This document shows, in pieces, positions 1 through 10,773 of a stretch of DNA of 64,000 nucleotides. The position numbers and the translations under genes are program-made. The notes beneath the pieces were generated by a model. That model was not told the origin of the DNA and searched no databases. It saw nothing but the letters and a program-made list of their open reading frames with translations. The stretch is from Palaemon carinicauda (Eukaryota; Arthropoda; Malacostraca; Decapoda; Palaemonidae). The stretch spans positions 102,161,458 to 102,225,457 of the forward strand of contig NC_090746.1 in assembly GCF_036898095.1 (NCBI RefSeq), given 5' to 3'. The first letter of the stretch is position 1, and each line of letters begins with the position of its first letter.

Positions 1-539
1 ACCCTACCCGAAGGATAGCATCAAAACAGATATAGAGGCACAGGTGTAAGCTGAACCCGCCTGTTAGGACCGAGACCAAGAAATTATGGAATCATCCTAC
101 CCATATCTATAATGACGGGCTTCCGGCCAAAGCCTAGAGTCCTACCCCAAGCATTGGATCCCCCTGGATTCCGAAGACCCAACACTTGAGAATAGTTCCG
201 CCAAAAAGGTCCAAACCATCTTTGGGATGGCTGAAATCATCCAATACTCTCACATATAGCTTTGAATGCAAACACCTCCCAACCGTGATACCTCCTCCCA
301 CTCATCAAAGCAGGCAGCAATAAAGGATGTATGAACATCCCCGCCGGGGCTACAACGGATGTAGAAACATCCAAGCCATAGGAGAAAAAAATAATAAATA
401 TATATGTACATATATACACATATATAATGAGGGAAATTTTTCTCATAGAGTTTGGAAAGCAAGACTAAAGAAAGTTTATGAAATTAGGATAAGGTCGAAG
501 TAATATTGAGAAAAAGAAAAAGGTGAAAGAAATTTAGAT

Positions 540-990
540 TCGAACTGGGGGAGCAATTTCCCCAAGTTCGAGAGCCCTCTTGCCCGTCACCAAGTTTCAG
601 CACGGGAGTGAAATGCCGTGCTGAAGCTCAATGACTTCATAAAGGCATTCTCTCATTAAGAGGGCATAGTAGGAGAAGGTCTGGGTCATCTGTTACAGAA
701 CGGAGACTTGAAATCCTGAAGGAGTCGAACCGAAGGTCCGGGACTCCAAGATTTTGATTCTAGTAACCAACTCAGGGACGAACCTGAACGTTACCTCCAC
801 CTATCCTCTTGAATGGGCGACGTCGTACAAGAGACCATGATGTTCGCTGACACGCTTGGCCGAGGCCAGAGCGAGCAGGAGTACCGTCTTCCAAAACAGG
901 TGACTATCAGAAGCCTGGCGTAATGGTTCGCAAGGAGATCTCTTAAAAGAGCGCTAAGAGTCCGAACCATGTTCCATGGAGGTGTTCTCA
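540..990 (-). pseudogene. DIRS tyrosine recombinase remnant (copy 1)
   Basis: The minus strand reads a typical DIRS recombinase start near 990, with a proline-proline-tryptophan motif followed by a short alpha-helical stretch. After a frame change it continues with FWKTVLLLALASAKRVSE near 820-890. In DIRS recombinases this segment carries the first catalytic arginine, here the R of AKRVSE. Further matches to the family (FRFVPELVTRIK-like) continue to about 690, then stops accumulate. The second-half catalytic His-X-X-Arg and the nucleophilic tyrosine were not found. The domain would catalyse integration of the circular cDNA; here it is a broken fossil. Confidence 0.7.
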
Positions 991-1432
991 CTTCAGACGG
1001 GGGGCAGGTAAGTTCGTAGTTTCGTATGAGCGAAGAAAGATCCAGCGAGGAGGAAATGTGTTCCTTTCAGCCTGAAGGCCAGGCTTAAGGCTGAGCGATA
1101 GGCTTCCACCGCCGAGAGTGAAAGGCGCATTTCCTCCTGCCGATATACAATAACTCCACTATTGCTGGAATAGTGGCATCAAGGGGAGAGGTACCTCTCC
1201 CACGACACCAACCACAGAAGACTCTTCACCTCGCCTGGTAGACCCCTGCGGATGACTTTCGCAGGCGTCGAGACATCCGCTCCGCAACTTGTTTCGGAAC
1301 GCCTCTCCCTGTGAGGAGATGCTGGATGGTCTCCAGGCGTGAAGTCGAAGCGATGCTACGGCTTGTGGTAAATGTTGCAGTGTGGTTGTTTAAGTAGCTC
1401 GTATCGTGGGGGAAGCTCTCTCAGGAGTTCCG

Positions 1433-1678
1433 TCAGGAGATGCAGAAGTTCCGGGAACCACTGCATGATGCTGCTGTGGAGCTATCAGTCATCGACAGGT
1501 TGACCGATAGTCTGGTCTTGTTGAGCCCCCTTCTCAACAGACAGAACGGTGGGAAGACGTAGACGTCTATGTTGTCCCACCATTGTAGGAAGGCATCTAG
1601 CCAGAGTGCCTTGGGGTCTGGGACTGGGGAGTAGTACAGCGGCAGCTTGAAATTCAAGGCTGTCGCAAACAGGTCCAC
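1433..1678 (-). pseudogene. DIRS RNase H remnant (copy 1)
   Basis: The minus-strand translation starts with DLFATALNFKLPLYYSPVPD and continues through a W-rich stretch and VFPPF. This is the diagnostic C-terminal RNase H signature of DIRS and related pol proteins (Asp-Leu-Phe-Ala-Thr, then Leu-Pro-Leu-Tyr, then Pro-Asp-Pro, then Phe-Pro-Pro). It lies between the reverse transcriptase (2206-2936) and the recombinase (540-990), as expected for the family. Only a fragment of about 80 residues is open. RNase H would degrade the RNA strand of the RNA-DNA hybrid. Confidence 0.75.
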
Positions 1679-2205
1679 AAGGTCAGGACTTGTTCTTGTT
1701 GGCTACCAGGGGGGGCCGAAGACCACTCTGTACTCTCTATCTGTGAGGCCCTGCTCAGACTGTCGGAGAGCAAATTCCTTTGCCTGGAATGAAGCGAGCC
1801 GATAGGGTATTGAGTGGACTTCGGTTCATCTCAGTATCTCTACTGCAAGATGAGAAAGCTGTTATGAAAAGGTACCTCCCTGCTTGTTGAAAAAAGCCAC
1901 TACCGTGGAGTTATCGTTCATGGAGTGACTCGCCAGGGTCTGTTGGAAGTGTTGAAGGGCCAGAATACGGCCTTCATTCCTAGCAGATTGATGTGGAAGT
2001 ACCCTTCTGGCTCTGACAATAGGAATGATTCAGAACGTGGGCCCCCCTCCTCCTCCTTTTGACGAGTCCAAGAACAGCATCAAATGCGGGGGGGAGGGGG
2101 AGAAGATCCATTCCCTTGCAAAGGTTTCCGTAGGTCAACTACCACTGCAGGTCCATTTGTTCCGCGGGTCCCAGAGGGACCAGAGTGTCCGGGGAATCGT
2201 TGTCT

Positions 2206-2877
2206 TTATTTCACCGAGACTTGGGCCGCCAATGCAGGGATCTCATCCTGAAGCGGTCGTTTGGAACTAGCCTGGACAAGGAGGAAAGGTGACCTAGGAG
2301 GCGTAACCAAGATTGGGCTGGAAGCTCTCCTCGTCTGAGGAAAGGTTCTGCGACTCTCCTCAGCCTTGCTATCCTGACATCTGATGGGAAGGCTTGGAGA
2401 TTGGAGTCTAATATCGTGCCTAGATATCCCAGTTGTTGAGATGGAAGCAGAGAAGACTTCGAGAATTACCATGATCCCTAGATCTTGGCAAAGTCCCAGA
2501 AGCTTGTCTCTGTGTCGAAGAAGGGTCGATTCCGAGACTGCCTGGGTTAGCCAGTCATCCAGAAAGCAAAGGAGACGGATGCCACTCCTGTGCGGCCATG
2601 AAGATATCAGGGTGAACATTCTGGTGAACACCTGCGGTGTTGTGGAGAGATCGAAACACAGCACCTTGAACTGGTAAATCTATGGATTGGGATCTGGAAG
2701 TACCCGTCCTTCAGATCCAGTGTGCACATGAAGTCTTGTGGTCTCACTACAAGCCTGATCGACTGCTGTTCCACGCTGAACGAAGTTTGTTCGACAAACT
2801 TGTTCAGGGCTGAGAGGTCGATGACAGGTCTCCAGCCTTCAGACGCTTTCTTACAAGAAAAAGTCGACTGAAGAAGA

Positions 2878-2909
<32 letters not shown>

Positions 2910-2936
2910 AGCCGTTGATGACCTTATGGAGAGCAT
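2206..2936 (-). pseudogene. DIRS reverse transcriptase remnant (copy 1)
   Basis: Two overlapping minus-strand frames carry consecutive parts of one reverse transcriptase. The 2607-2936 frame has WRPVIDLSALNKFVEQTSF and then TLDLKDGYFQIPIH, the fingers region and the first catalytic aspartate motif. The 2206-2664 frame has FDLSTTPQVFTRMF and RSGIRLLCFLDDWL; the LDD is the DIRS version of the YXDD active site. The change of frame near 2610-2660 and a 30-base G run at 2879-2908, read as polyproline, show decay or sequence error. It would copy element RNA into cDNA. Copy 2 holds a more degraded homologue at 20160-20860. Confidence 0.85.
2879..2908. repeat. Homopolymer G tract, 30 bases
   Basis: An uninterrupted run of G lies inside the reverse transcriptase remnant. 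The equivalent place in copy 2 (about 20865-20885) has only two short G runs, so the tract expanded in this copy. It could form G-quadruplex DNA, or its length could be a consensus error. Confidence 0.95.
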
Positions 2937-3129
2937 CCTTCTAGAGCATGGTCTCGACTACTGCTCGAAGGGCTAGCCCCTTTGCCGATCCCATGGCATA
3001 GGAGCTCAGCGACACTGGATTCGCTGTCAGTGGAGGTAGAGATGTAAAGAACAGGACGAGATATCCTTGGCTGATCACGGAGATCGTGCAGGAATTGGCC
3101 CCGAGGTGCTGCCACCTGAACGCGCAACC

Positions 3130-4130
3130 TTAGGCATCCCCCACTGGGGACCATGCAGGGGGGTTGCCAATCCTAGCGTTTGCGGCCTCGGCCGCTCCCT
3201 CTAGGATTATTGCCTCTCCAGGAGGACTTCCCGCCCTTCTTGTCTCTGACAGGAGGGGGCTGCTGTTTAGACACCTTGTCTTAGCTGCCGGGGCCGGTTC
3301 CGATGTCCTAGGCTGACGAGGCTGCTGTTGTTGAGGCACTGGAGGCTTGTAGGGACCGGATGTAAGCGCCTTTGGAGGAGTGAATCGTGATTCAACTTTC
3401 TCCACCTCTCAGCTGTCCGTTCCCCGTCCTTGGGCTCAAAACAAGGTCTTTCCAAGGATGGAAGTGTTTGAGCTTGCCGACATCCATGGTTGGGACTTCC
3501 GAGAGGAATCTCTCGGTCACTGCATCTCAATGCTTCGACATCGAGTTTGTCCACAAGTTCGAAACTTGGTGAGCCGGGAAACGATGGTGCTCGTGCCCGA
3601 GAGGAGGAATGTTTCCATGACCTTCCTGGAGCTCTCCTTGGACAAGTTCTCGGATCGCAACAGGAAGCCCAGAGATCCAAGCCAGACGACCAGCCACGAA
3701 GTGGCCTGCATGGCACACACTGCGGCTTTCTCCTGGCTTAACATCTCCGAAGTCGAGAATGTCACCTGCCGGGCGGAGAATTTCTCGAGAGAAAAATTCC
3801 CTGGTAAGCCCCTTCCACGGAATGGTGGAGAGGAAGGGCTAAACCAGGTTCCCCCATGATCTCGAAGTAACACCTCTGCTGACGGCTGACAAACGCAGTG
3901 TCAGACTCCTGCTGAAGGGAAGGGGATCGGACGATCCTGCGGAGTAGAGATGATGGGGCCTGCCTGAAAAGGAGGAGAAGAATGTTGCCCAGACCTCTCT
4001 GAAGCTTCTTCCTGCTCCTGCACGTGCGCTGCTTTGTGTCTACAGGTGAGAGATCTTGCCGACAATGATCTGGAAGTACGCACCCAGAAGACTCGCCAGG
4101 TTGCCCGCGTTGCGAAACCCGACAGGAATC
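3130..4130 (-). pseudogene. DIRS gag-like remnant (copy 1)
   Basis: The best preserved part is minus strand 3517-3873. A tryptophan-rich stretch (SWLVVWLGSL) is followed by a helix ending FLLSGTSTIVSRLTKF, which resembles the conserved C-terminal part of DIRS gag-like proteins. An adjacent frame supplies the expected FPAHQVSNLW continuation, so a frameshift lies within the domain. It is immediately upstream, in minus orientation, of the reverse transcriptase, as expected. Gag would package element RNA. Recognition is by motif only and the boundaries are approximate. Confidence 0.55.
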
Positions 4131-4153
4131 GTGGACGAAATCGCGCTGGCGCA

Positions 4154-4440
4154 ATGGAAAACAGTTGGTTCGCGCGCGGGCGAACATGGGTGCGCATGCG
4201 CGCGGTCGTAAGGGCAAGCACAGGCGGCCGGGACTGGCGCTCGCGCGATGGAAAACCTTAGTTCGAGCGCGGGCGAACATGGGTGCGCATGTGCGCGCGG
4301 TCGTACGTAAGGGCACGCGCATGCGGCCGGGACTGTCGCTCGAGCGATGGAAAACCGTTGGTTCGCGCGTGGGCGAACAGGAGTGCGCATGCGGTCGTAA
4401 GGGCGAGCGCAGGTGGCCGTGAGACCGAAGGCTCGTAAGC
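4154..4440. repeat. GC-rich minisatellite, three units of about 94-99 bp (DIRS copy 1 leader)
   Basis: The phrase ATGGAAAAC followed by TTCG and a GCG-rich stretch containing GGGCGAACA and TGCGCATG recurs at about 4154, 4248 and 4347. On the minus strand it gives a repeated peptide containing FSIAR and PAACACPY. It occupies the same part of the element, upstream of gag, as the huge satellite in copy 2. Confidence 0.8.
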
Positions 4441-4864
4441 GAGCGATGGCACGTCTTGGCAAGCAATGGCTCGTAGGCGGGCGAAGGCGCGTTGGCAAGC
4501 GGTTGCGCGTAGCGAAGAATCGCGCAGGCCCTTAGGAGATCGCTGGCACGCAAGGAGAGCCCAGGGGTGCCTGTGAGCGCCCGTGCGCTAGCTTAGGTGT
4601 CTCCTGGGCGGCGCGGTGTGAAGTGGAAGCGTGCTGGTGCGTTGGCGCGCTGGAACTGGAACAACGCGTGGGCGCGCTTGGCGCGAAACTCCAGAAGAAC
4701 CTGTGAGCGCCTGTGCGCTAGCGTAGTTACTTCTTGAACTGCGCGCGACGAGGCAGGAACCCGGCGATCGTAGGCGCGTAGTTGCGTGGCCAGAAGATAT
4801 GCGCTGCCAAAAGATATCAGCGAGGGAGCAGAACCAGAGAGGTCATCGGCGAGGAGGCGAAGGA

Positions 4865-5110
4865 ATAAACTCCTTGCCTGCGCCCAGATCCGAAGATCGT
4901 GGGCGCGTGGGCGAACGTCGGCGCGTATTGCGCACATCAGGAAAGGGGGCGCAGATGTGCGCTGGCGAGCAGGTGAACGTGGAGTTCAGTGAAGAAATAA
5001 TCTCCCTGCTTGCGCCCAGATCCGGAGATCGTGGGCACGAGGGCGAACGTTGGCGCGCATTGTGCACATTAGAAAAGGGCGATCAGATGTGCGCCAACGA
5101 GCAGGCGATC
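4865..5110. repeat. Tandem duplication of about 131 bp (DIRS copy 1 leader)
   Basis: The segment beginning near 4870 (TGCGCCCAGATCCGAAGATC) is repeated from about 5001 with few changes, including the following GGGCGAACGT and AGATGTGCGC phrases. This is a second, independent tandem duplication in the same leader. Confidence 0.8.
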
Positions 5111-7140
5111 GTGGGCGTTCAGGAGACCATAGGTGCACAAGGCGCATAGCCGCACAGAAGGTCCCAGAAGCGTTGGCGATCAGGAGATCTACGGCGAGAC
5201 TCAGCTACAGGAGATCGCTGGAGTGTTGATTCAGCAGAAGACTGGTCCACAGTAGTAGAGTATTTGCAAACTACTGCACGCGAGCGCGCAGGAGAACGAG
5301 GTTGCACAGGTAAAAACCTGGCACTAAGGGACTTACTCACATTGTGAGATAAGCCCTTAGCCCCGAAGGGACCGGTGCCAGTCTGAAAACGGGGAGTCAC
5401 TGCGCATCTGAGTCCAAGAACAGAGATGGGAGACAGGGAGGTCTGGCAGGTGTCGGAGATCGTGAACGATCTACCGAAAGGTCTAGCTAAGCAGCTGTAA
5501 CTGTCTGTTCTCGTCGAGGAGGATCCTCTGCAGCTGAAGATGAAGACTACCACGAACAGGAGCACCATCATCAGTCCTCCGAAGAGGAGTCTGTTAGTGA
5601 ATTCCCCCGAGGGGGAGAGAGACTCGAAGGAGAGACCGTTGGACTCAGCTGCCCCCTCGAAGGATGTTCGGAGGGGGGAACTGAGCCTTCAGCAACTTCA
5701 GCAACAACAGCAGGGGAGGACTCCGAAGAGGAGTCTCTAAGAGTGTCCTTCTCGCGAACGAGAGAGGAGAACACTTCGTAGAAGAGACCAGAAGAACTGA
5801 TGAAGGCGCCCCTTAGGGCCGTTGGATCAGCAAGCTGACCATAAAGAGAAACCCTCCGAAGGGGAGCTCCTGCAGCTGCCCAGCCCCTTGAGCGTAGCTG
5901 CAAGTGCGACCGCTCAGCACCAAGAGTATAATCGCACGAATTCCATGGTCCGGCCTTGCAACCGCTCAGCCCCTAGAGCATGGTTACAAAAGCGGTCGCT
6001 CAGCACCAAGAGCATCGCTCAGCACCAAGAGCCGCCCGAGGACCAGGAAAAAACCAACCAGGTAATTATTAAGGTAAGAGAAGTTGCCCCCCTGAAGGAG
6101 AAAAAACTCATACCTGGGAAGGGAACCTCCCTCGGAAGGGAAGTTACCCACCCATGGAGGCGAACCTCCTGCGCGTTCTAAATGAACTAAGGAGCTGACA
6201 GTTGTCACGGGAGAACTTCTAGGAGAATGGGACACGCCCATGACGAAGTCGTAGAGGAGGCGGCAACAGCAGACTCCCCAGGCCCAAACAGGAAAGCTCT
6301 GCTTCGTTGGCACATTAGGCAAATAAAAAAACTAGACAGTTAACTGTGAAAATAAAATAATTAGTTAACATATACTCCCCCAGGGGAACTCCGAAGAGGA
6401 ACCCCGAGGGAAAAGAACATAAGAATTACGCACCAGGAATGTGCCCTCCTCCCCCACTGACACTCAAGGAAGGGGGGGGAAGGCTGAGAACTGTAACAAA
6501 AACAGAATTATAACAATTATAATTATGTAATTCATCTAAGAATGTTCACTAATAGTAAGAACGAATAAACCCCGAAGGGAGGCGTTCTACACAGAAGCTG
6601 AAAAGTTAACAAATACAATTAGATTTGATTAAAAATAATTTAGACAAAATAAACGGAGTAGCAACTCAACCCCGGGAAGGAAGCTACTGTAATACGAAGT
6701 GGTAATAAAAGGGTGAACAACCTCAAGAGAGAGACCGTAGTCAACTAAACTCCCATGTTCCCTACGCTGATAGACCAAGTTCCCCGTAGGGAAGGAGGAA
6801 CAGCGGAGAAACAGATAAATAAATATAAGTCCAGCGATGACGATTACCCACAGCGCCCGCCAAAGGGAAGACCGAAGGACCAAGGGAGAGATCGCGACCC
6901 ATGAAATGTCACCGTGGGGGACTGGGACCACACGGAGATGTTGTACAATTGAGTGGACTTCCTACACAGCACAAAACACTGAAAAGGAAACTTACTGTAT
7001 TTCTATCCCCAAATATATACAAACATAAGAATGTTTACATATATATTAAGTCTAAGAAAAGTAAGTAATTAAGTTAAAGACAAAACAAATGGCTGCCATG
7101 CGAGGACGGGACAGACGTCTGTACATCGTCCGAGCCAAAA
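5111..7140 (-). other. DIRS copy 1 5' leader, noncoding
   Basis: No convincing gene is present. Several blocks match copy 2: the GAGGAGTCTCTA block near 5728, and the CAGCCCCTTGAGCG and ACCGCTCAGCACCAAGAG blocks near 5880-5925. The last recurs several times up to 6030. AT content rises after 6300, and short matches to the copy 2 leader (for example the AATTATAACAATTATAATTA block near 6505) continue toward the terminal repeat. Confidence 0.6.
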
Positions 7141-7330
7141 GTGAAGTGAGGCAGCTCACCAGTGTGTGTGTGTGTGGGGGGGGGGTAGCTAGCTACCCCT
7201 CCCCTACCCCTGTGCTAACTAGCGCGGGGGTAGTTTAACCCTCGTTAAAATCTAATGGCTCGTCATTTCAGCTACGCCGAAAGTAAACCCTTTGTAAATA
7301 GCGTGGTTTGTATTTCGGTTACGGAACAAA
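7140..7330 (-). repeat. Inverted terminal repeat of DIRS copy 1 (5' end)
   Basis: The outer 44 bases (7287-7330) match both ends of copy 2 and end in CGGTTACGGAACAAA. The inner part carries the TAGCTAGCTAC motif, the CTAACTAGCGCGGGGGTA block and a TG microsatellite, as in copy 2 at 34930-35080. Only this end is inside the window. Confidence 0.85.
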
Positions 7331-8282
7331 CTGCATTTGCTCTTTATATAAGTATTGTGTTACTCAAGTCAACACTATCTTTCATTTGAAAGATTAGTGT
7401 AATATTCTATTACCTTTTTAAATACTGTATCTAAGTTAAAAAAAAAAAAAAAACTTCGTGACAATCGTAGGATACATTTGAGATTTAGCATTGACATTAA
7501 CATTTTAACTCATGAAATATATATAAAGCATCACTGATCAATCAAAACTCAAGTATTAAACTTAACACAAGAAATACTTCAATTTTAATGTATAATAATT
7601 TACCTTATGAATTTCCATTTTGTGCCAAGAAAGTTTGAGACTTTCTTCTTTAGATGTCAGCATTGCGTATTTTGCAATCTTTGTAAAAGTTCATGCCATA
7701 CCTGCAAAATAAACAAATTAATAGACCAAAATAGGCTTTTGAATGTTTGAATATAGGTAACCATCAGTTCATAATTACTGAAATTATGTTTAAAAAGAAA
7801 CCTATCAAGAGTCAATCTACTAATTGCTGTATTTATCCCTACCCCTTAAGTGTTTAGTTAGGACACTTAACTACAAAATTTGATTAACTTCCTATGTTTT
7901 TTTTTTTACTTGCGCCGTCCATCTTATATCAAAACTTTGATAATCCCCCCCACACACAACACACACCCCTCCCTTTGTAATCCTAAGCCTTTCCATTTTT
8001 ACTGCAACCAGTGCACAAATAACAAGCCCCCCTACTGGTTGAAATATAAAAAGTCTAAATCAAATCGGGGCTGTGGTAAACCGTTCCGATTTCTTCATAT
8101 TTTAACCCAGACAAGAAACTGACAAGTAACTTTCAAACTGCTTTGTCCCCAAGGCAGAAAAATAAAAACCAGTCATTCTTTCAGCAAAAGAAGGCTGCTT
8201 TGCATTACCAGGACTGATTGAAAAATTTCTAATGATCACTCAGATGATTACCATGACATGTAGAAAACGTTGACTGCTTTGA
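7331..8282. other. AT-rich sequence without a recognisable gene
   Basis: A (A)15 tract lies at 7439-7453 and a C/CA-rich stretch at about 7945-7975. No open frame here resembles a known protein. The only possible signal is the weak exon candidate at 7604-7701. Confidence 0.6.
7604..7701 (-). other. Weak splice-site-bounded exon candidate
   Basis: On the minus strand a 98-bp stretch is preceded by ATTTTGCAG and followed by AAG|GTAAAT, a plausible acceptor and donor. Each frame meets a stop, except one opening at an internal ATG and running 20 codons to the donor. It could be a noncoding exon, a decayed exon, or chance. Confidence 0.15.
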
Positions 8283-8470
8283 AGCCGTTTAAAGGCCACT
8301 CATTAATGGCAGAGGCAAGGGACTGACATTGCCCTGGCAAGCTGGAAAATGCCCTAGAGAGTGACCATATATACACATGCTCAAACCCATCTGAAAACAG
8401 TTGCCACGTCCAGAGGCAGTCGAGTGGGACTCCCCTGATGGGGTTCTCCTCGTTCAGCCACCAGCTAAGA
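8283..8470 (-). mobile_element. Diverged SINE fragment
   Basis: TTTAAAGGCCACTCATTAAT, GGCAGAGGCAAGGGAC and AATGCCCTAGAGAG match, in order, the 3' body of the SINE seen at 40101-40405 and 48660-48912. Similarity fades after about 8380 and no tRNA-like head is present. Confidence 0.65.
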
Positions 8471-8835
8471 AAAACTAGCCAACTGCCCCAATAAACCAGG
8501 AAGAAAACTTCAACTTGACCAGTGATCTCCCTAACAGCAATGAAGATCTTTGGTGAAGGAATGTGCAATAAGTTTCTACAGCGAGGAAACACGGCCGAGA
8601 AGACTGCCACAGCAGAGCTGGGCTTTGTCTATAACTGTAGTGCTATCCCATTGTGCTTGCTGCTGCAATTTAGACAGGAGACTTGCTGCTGCCATTGCAG
8701 TCTATCAGCATGCTCAAGTCCTTCAACCTCTGCTTGGAGATAGATTTGACTACCTACTTATCACAATCTTCATATGAAAAATGTGAGAATCTGACCTCAA
8801 TCCTGTAGTAGCAGCCTAACTAAAGTAGCCAGAAT

Positions 8836-9179
8836 CAAAGTCAAAGTCAAAATCTTTATTTTCATTATTACAATGGTTATTCTTTTGTTAAAACAAAAAA
8901 CTATATTTTAAAACAATAAGTTATATACAAGTTCCATTTCTAATGTATAGCTTTACATAAAAGATACATAATACTTAAAATATAAAATAGTATTACTTTA
9001 AAAACCTATACACACTGAGAGGGTGTAATTTGCTCTTTCAGATTAAAATTTTCAATAAATTAGTATCATTCATAAATTAAGGAAAATAGTGACTTCAATC
9101 AGATGAACATAAAATTTCATAAAATTAAAAACTCATAAAACATCGGTGATAAAAATGAATAGAAAAAAATAAATCTATC
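8836..9179 (-). other. LINE 3' untranslated region
   Basis: This AT-rich stretch follows the stop codon of the reverse transcriptase frame and ends in the GACTTT-repeat tail. It contains no open frame. Confidence 0.7.
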
Positions 9180-9758
9180 TTATTCACAGTGTTTGTTTAA
9201 AAGATAATCTTTAAGTTTCCTTTTAAAAATGTTAGCACTTGAACAGTCCTTAAGATTTTGAGGTAGCTTGTTCCAGGCTGATGGGCTCCTTATTACCATA
9301 GAGCGTGATCCGAAGTCAGTTCGGTATCTTTGTATATACAAGTTATCATTTTGCCTAGTTGAGGCATCCCTGCAATTACCGACATTTAAAAAATCATATA
9401 ACCAGCTTGGGTATTCCTTTTTTAAAACTTTAAAAACAAAAACACAAATTTCATAAATATATTGATTTCTTAATTTTAACCATTGTAGTTGTTTGAGGAC
9501 TGGGGTGATGTGATCATATTTTCTAACCGCCCCTACCGCAACCAGAGCAGCAAAATTTACAAGTTTCTGGGCTTTTTCTAAGTATACGTCGTTAGTCCCT
9601 CCCCAGATTTTAATACAATAACTTACTATACTTAATGCTAGGCTTTGAACTATTATTATTCTAGTCGAGTTATCAAAATGATCTTTTATTCTATTAATAT
9701 ACATCAAGATACCGCTCACTTTTCTACTTATTTCATCAATGTGATGATTAAATGTCAT
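9180..9758 (-). pseudogene. LINE reverse transcriptase, C-terminal fragment
   Basis: The open frame begins MTFNHHIDEISRKVSGILMY and ends with SPSAWNKLPQNLKDC and a short basic tail. The 'H/W-N-x-LP' ending is typical of the C-terminal region of LINE reverse transcriptases. Its first codons continue directly from the last LINE codons at 13600, across the Tigger element. About 190 residues are open. The stop at 9180 is the natural end of the protein, followed by the 3' UTR. Confidence 0.85.
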
Positions 9759-9759
9759 A

Positions 9760-9800
9760 CAGTGAACCCTCGTTTATCGCGGTAGATAGGTTCCAGACGC
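9760..9800 (+). repeat. Tigger terminal inverted repeat, left
   Basis: It begins CAGTGAACCCTCG, preceded by the TA target site, and is followed by a TATCGCGG motif similar to the right end. Confidence 0.9.
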
Positions 9801-10427
9801 GGGCGCGATAGGTGAAAATCCGCGAAGTAGTGACAGCATATTTACCTATTTATTTAACATGTATATTCGGACTTTTAAAACCTTCCCTTGTACGTAGTAC
9901 TGTTAACAAACCACCCTTTAATGTACAGAACACTTAATGCATGTACTACAGCACCCTAAACTAAAACAGGCACAAATATTAAAGGCGATTTTATATCATG
10001 TGTTTCCTAAACACCTAAAAAGCACGATAAAAAATGGCAACCAATGTTTTGTTTACGTTCATCTCTGATCATAATGAAGAAACAAACTCATTTAGTGTAC
10101 ACATATATGTACGTATAGGTTAGTTTTTGCATCGATTATATTGATTATACAGTACTGTATGTTGATTTTTTTATTACCAATGTTTTAGTTTACGTATTTT
10201 TCTTAGGACTTCCAAATGAAATCTTTTTCTTTATGACGCCGCCTGAAACGACGGCGTGTACGCTCAGTAAACAACCACGCTCAGAACAAACAAGGCATTT
10301 AACGCGCATGATGATAGTGATAAATAATGATACAGTACATACAGTATTTACAGTAAAAGCATTTACAAAATATGTTACCTTACAAATATAAATTATACAG
10401 TACTTGTACGTACCAAAGCAGGAAAAC

Positions 10428-10429
<2 letters not shown>

Positions 10430-10498
<69 letters not shown>
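10430..10498. repeat. (GA)n microsatellite inside Tigger
   Basis: An almost perfect GA dinucleotide run of about 69 bp lies in the downstream noncoding part of the transposon. Confidence 0.95.
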
Positions 10499-10502
<4 letters not shown>

Positions 10503-10773
10503 TTTACGTACGTAAATGTAAATTTTAAACAAAAAAAATATGATAGGTTACAACATGTAGACTTTTAAAACCTTCCCTTTAACTTAATGCATACAGTACG
10601 TACATTACTAAACTATAAAACAGGTTAAAGTAAAAAATAAAGATTGTTACTGCACTCACCACGAAAGAAGTTCAAGAAAAACTTGAATGACGATGGCGAT
10701 GAATTTGCTGCACAGTAGAAATGATGATGATGAAGCTGATGATGTGTTCTACTGTGCAGTCAATGAAAGTATT

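Larger units (their letters stand above)
1..7330 (-). mobile_element. DIRS-type retrotransposon, copy 1, decayed and cut by the window edge
   Basis: Minus-strand order from high to low coordinates is terminal repeat, leader, gag-like, reverse transcriptase, RNase H, tyrosine recombinase. That order and the use of a tyrosine recombinase in place of an integrase are the hallmarks of DIRS elements. Frameshifts and stops break every domain, so this copy is not autonomous. Extended stretches match copy 2 (17667-35124): for example the recombinase region near 700-1000 matches 18570-18890, and the leader near 5730-5930 matches 33815-33990. The 5' boundary at 7330 is set by a terminal motif shared with both ends of copy 2. 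The 3' end lies outside the window. DIRS elements are documented in decapods; the family assignment here rests on motifs read by eye. Confidence 0.85.
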
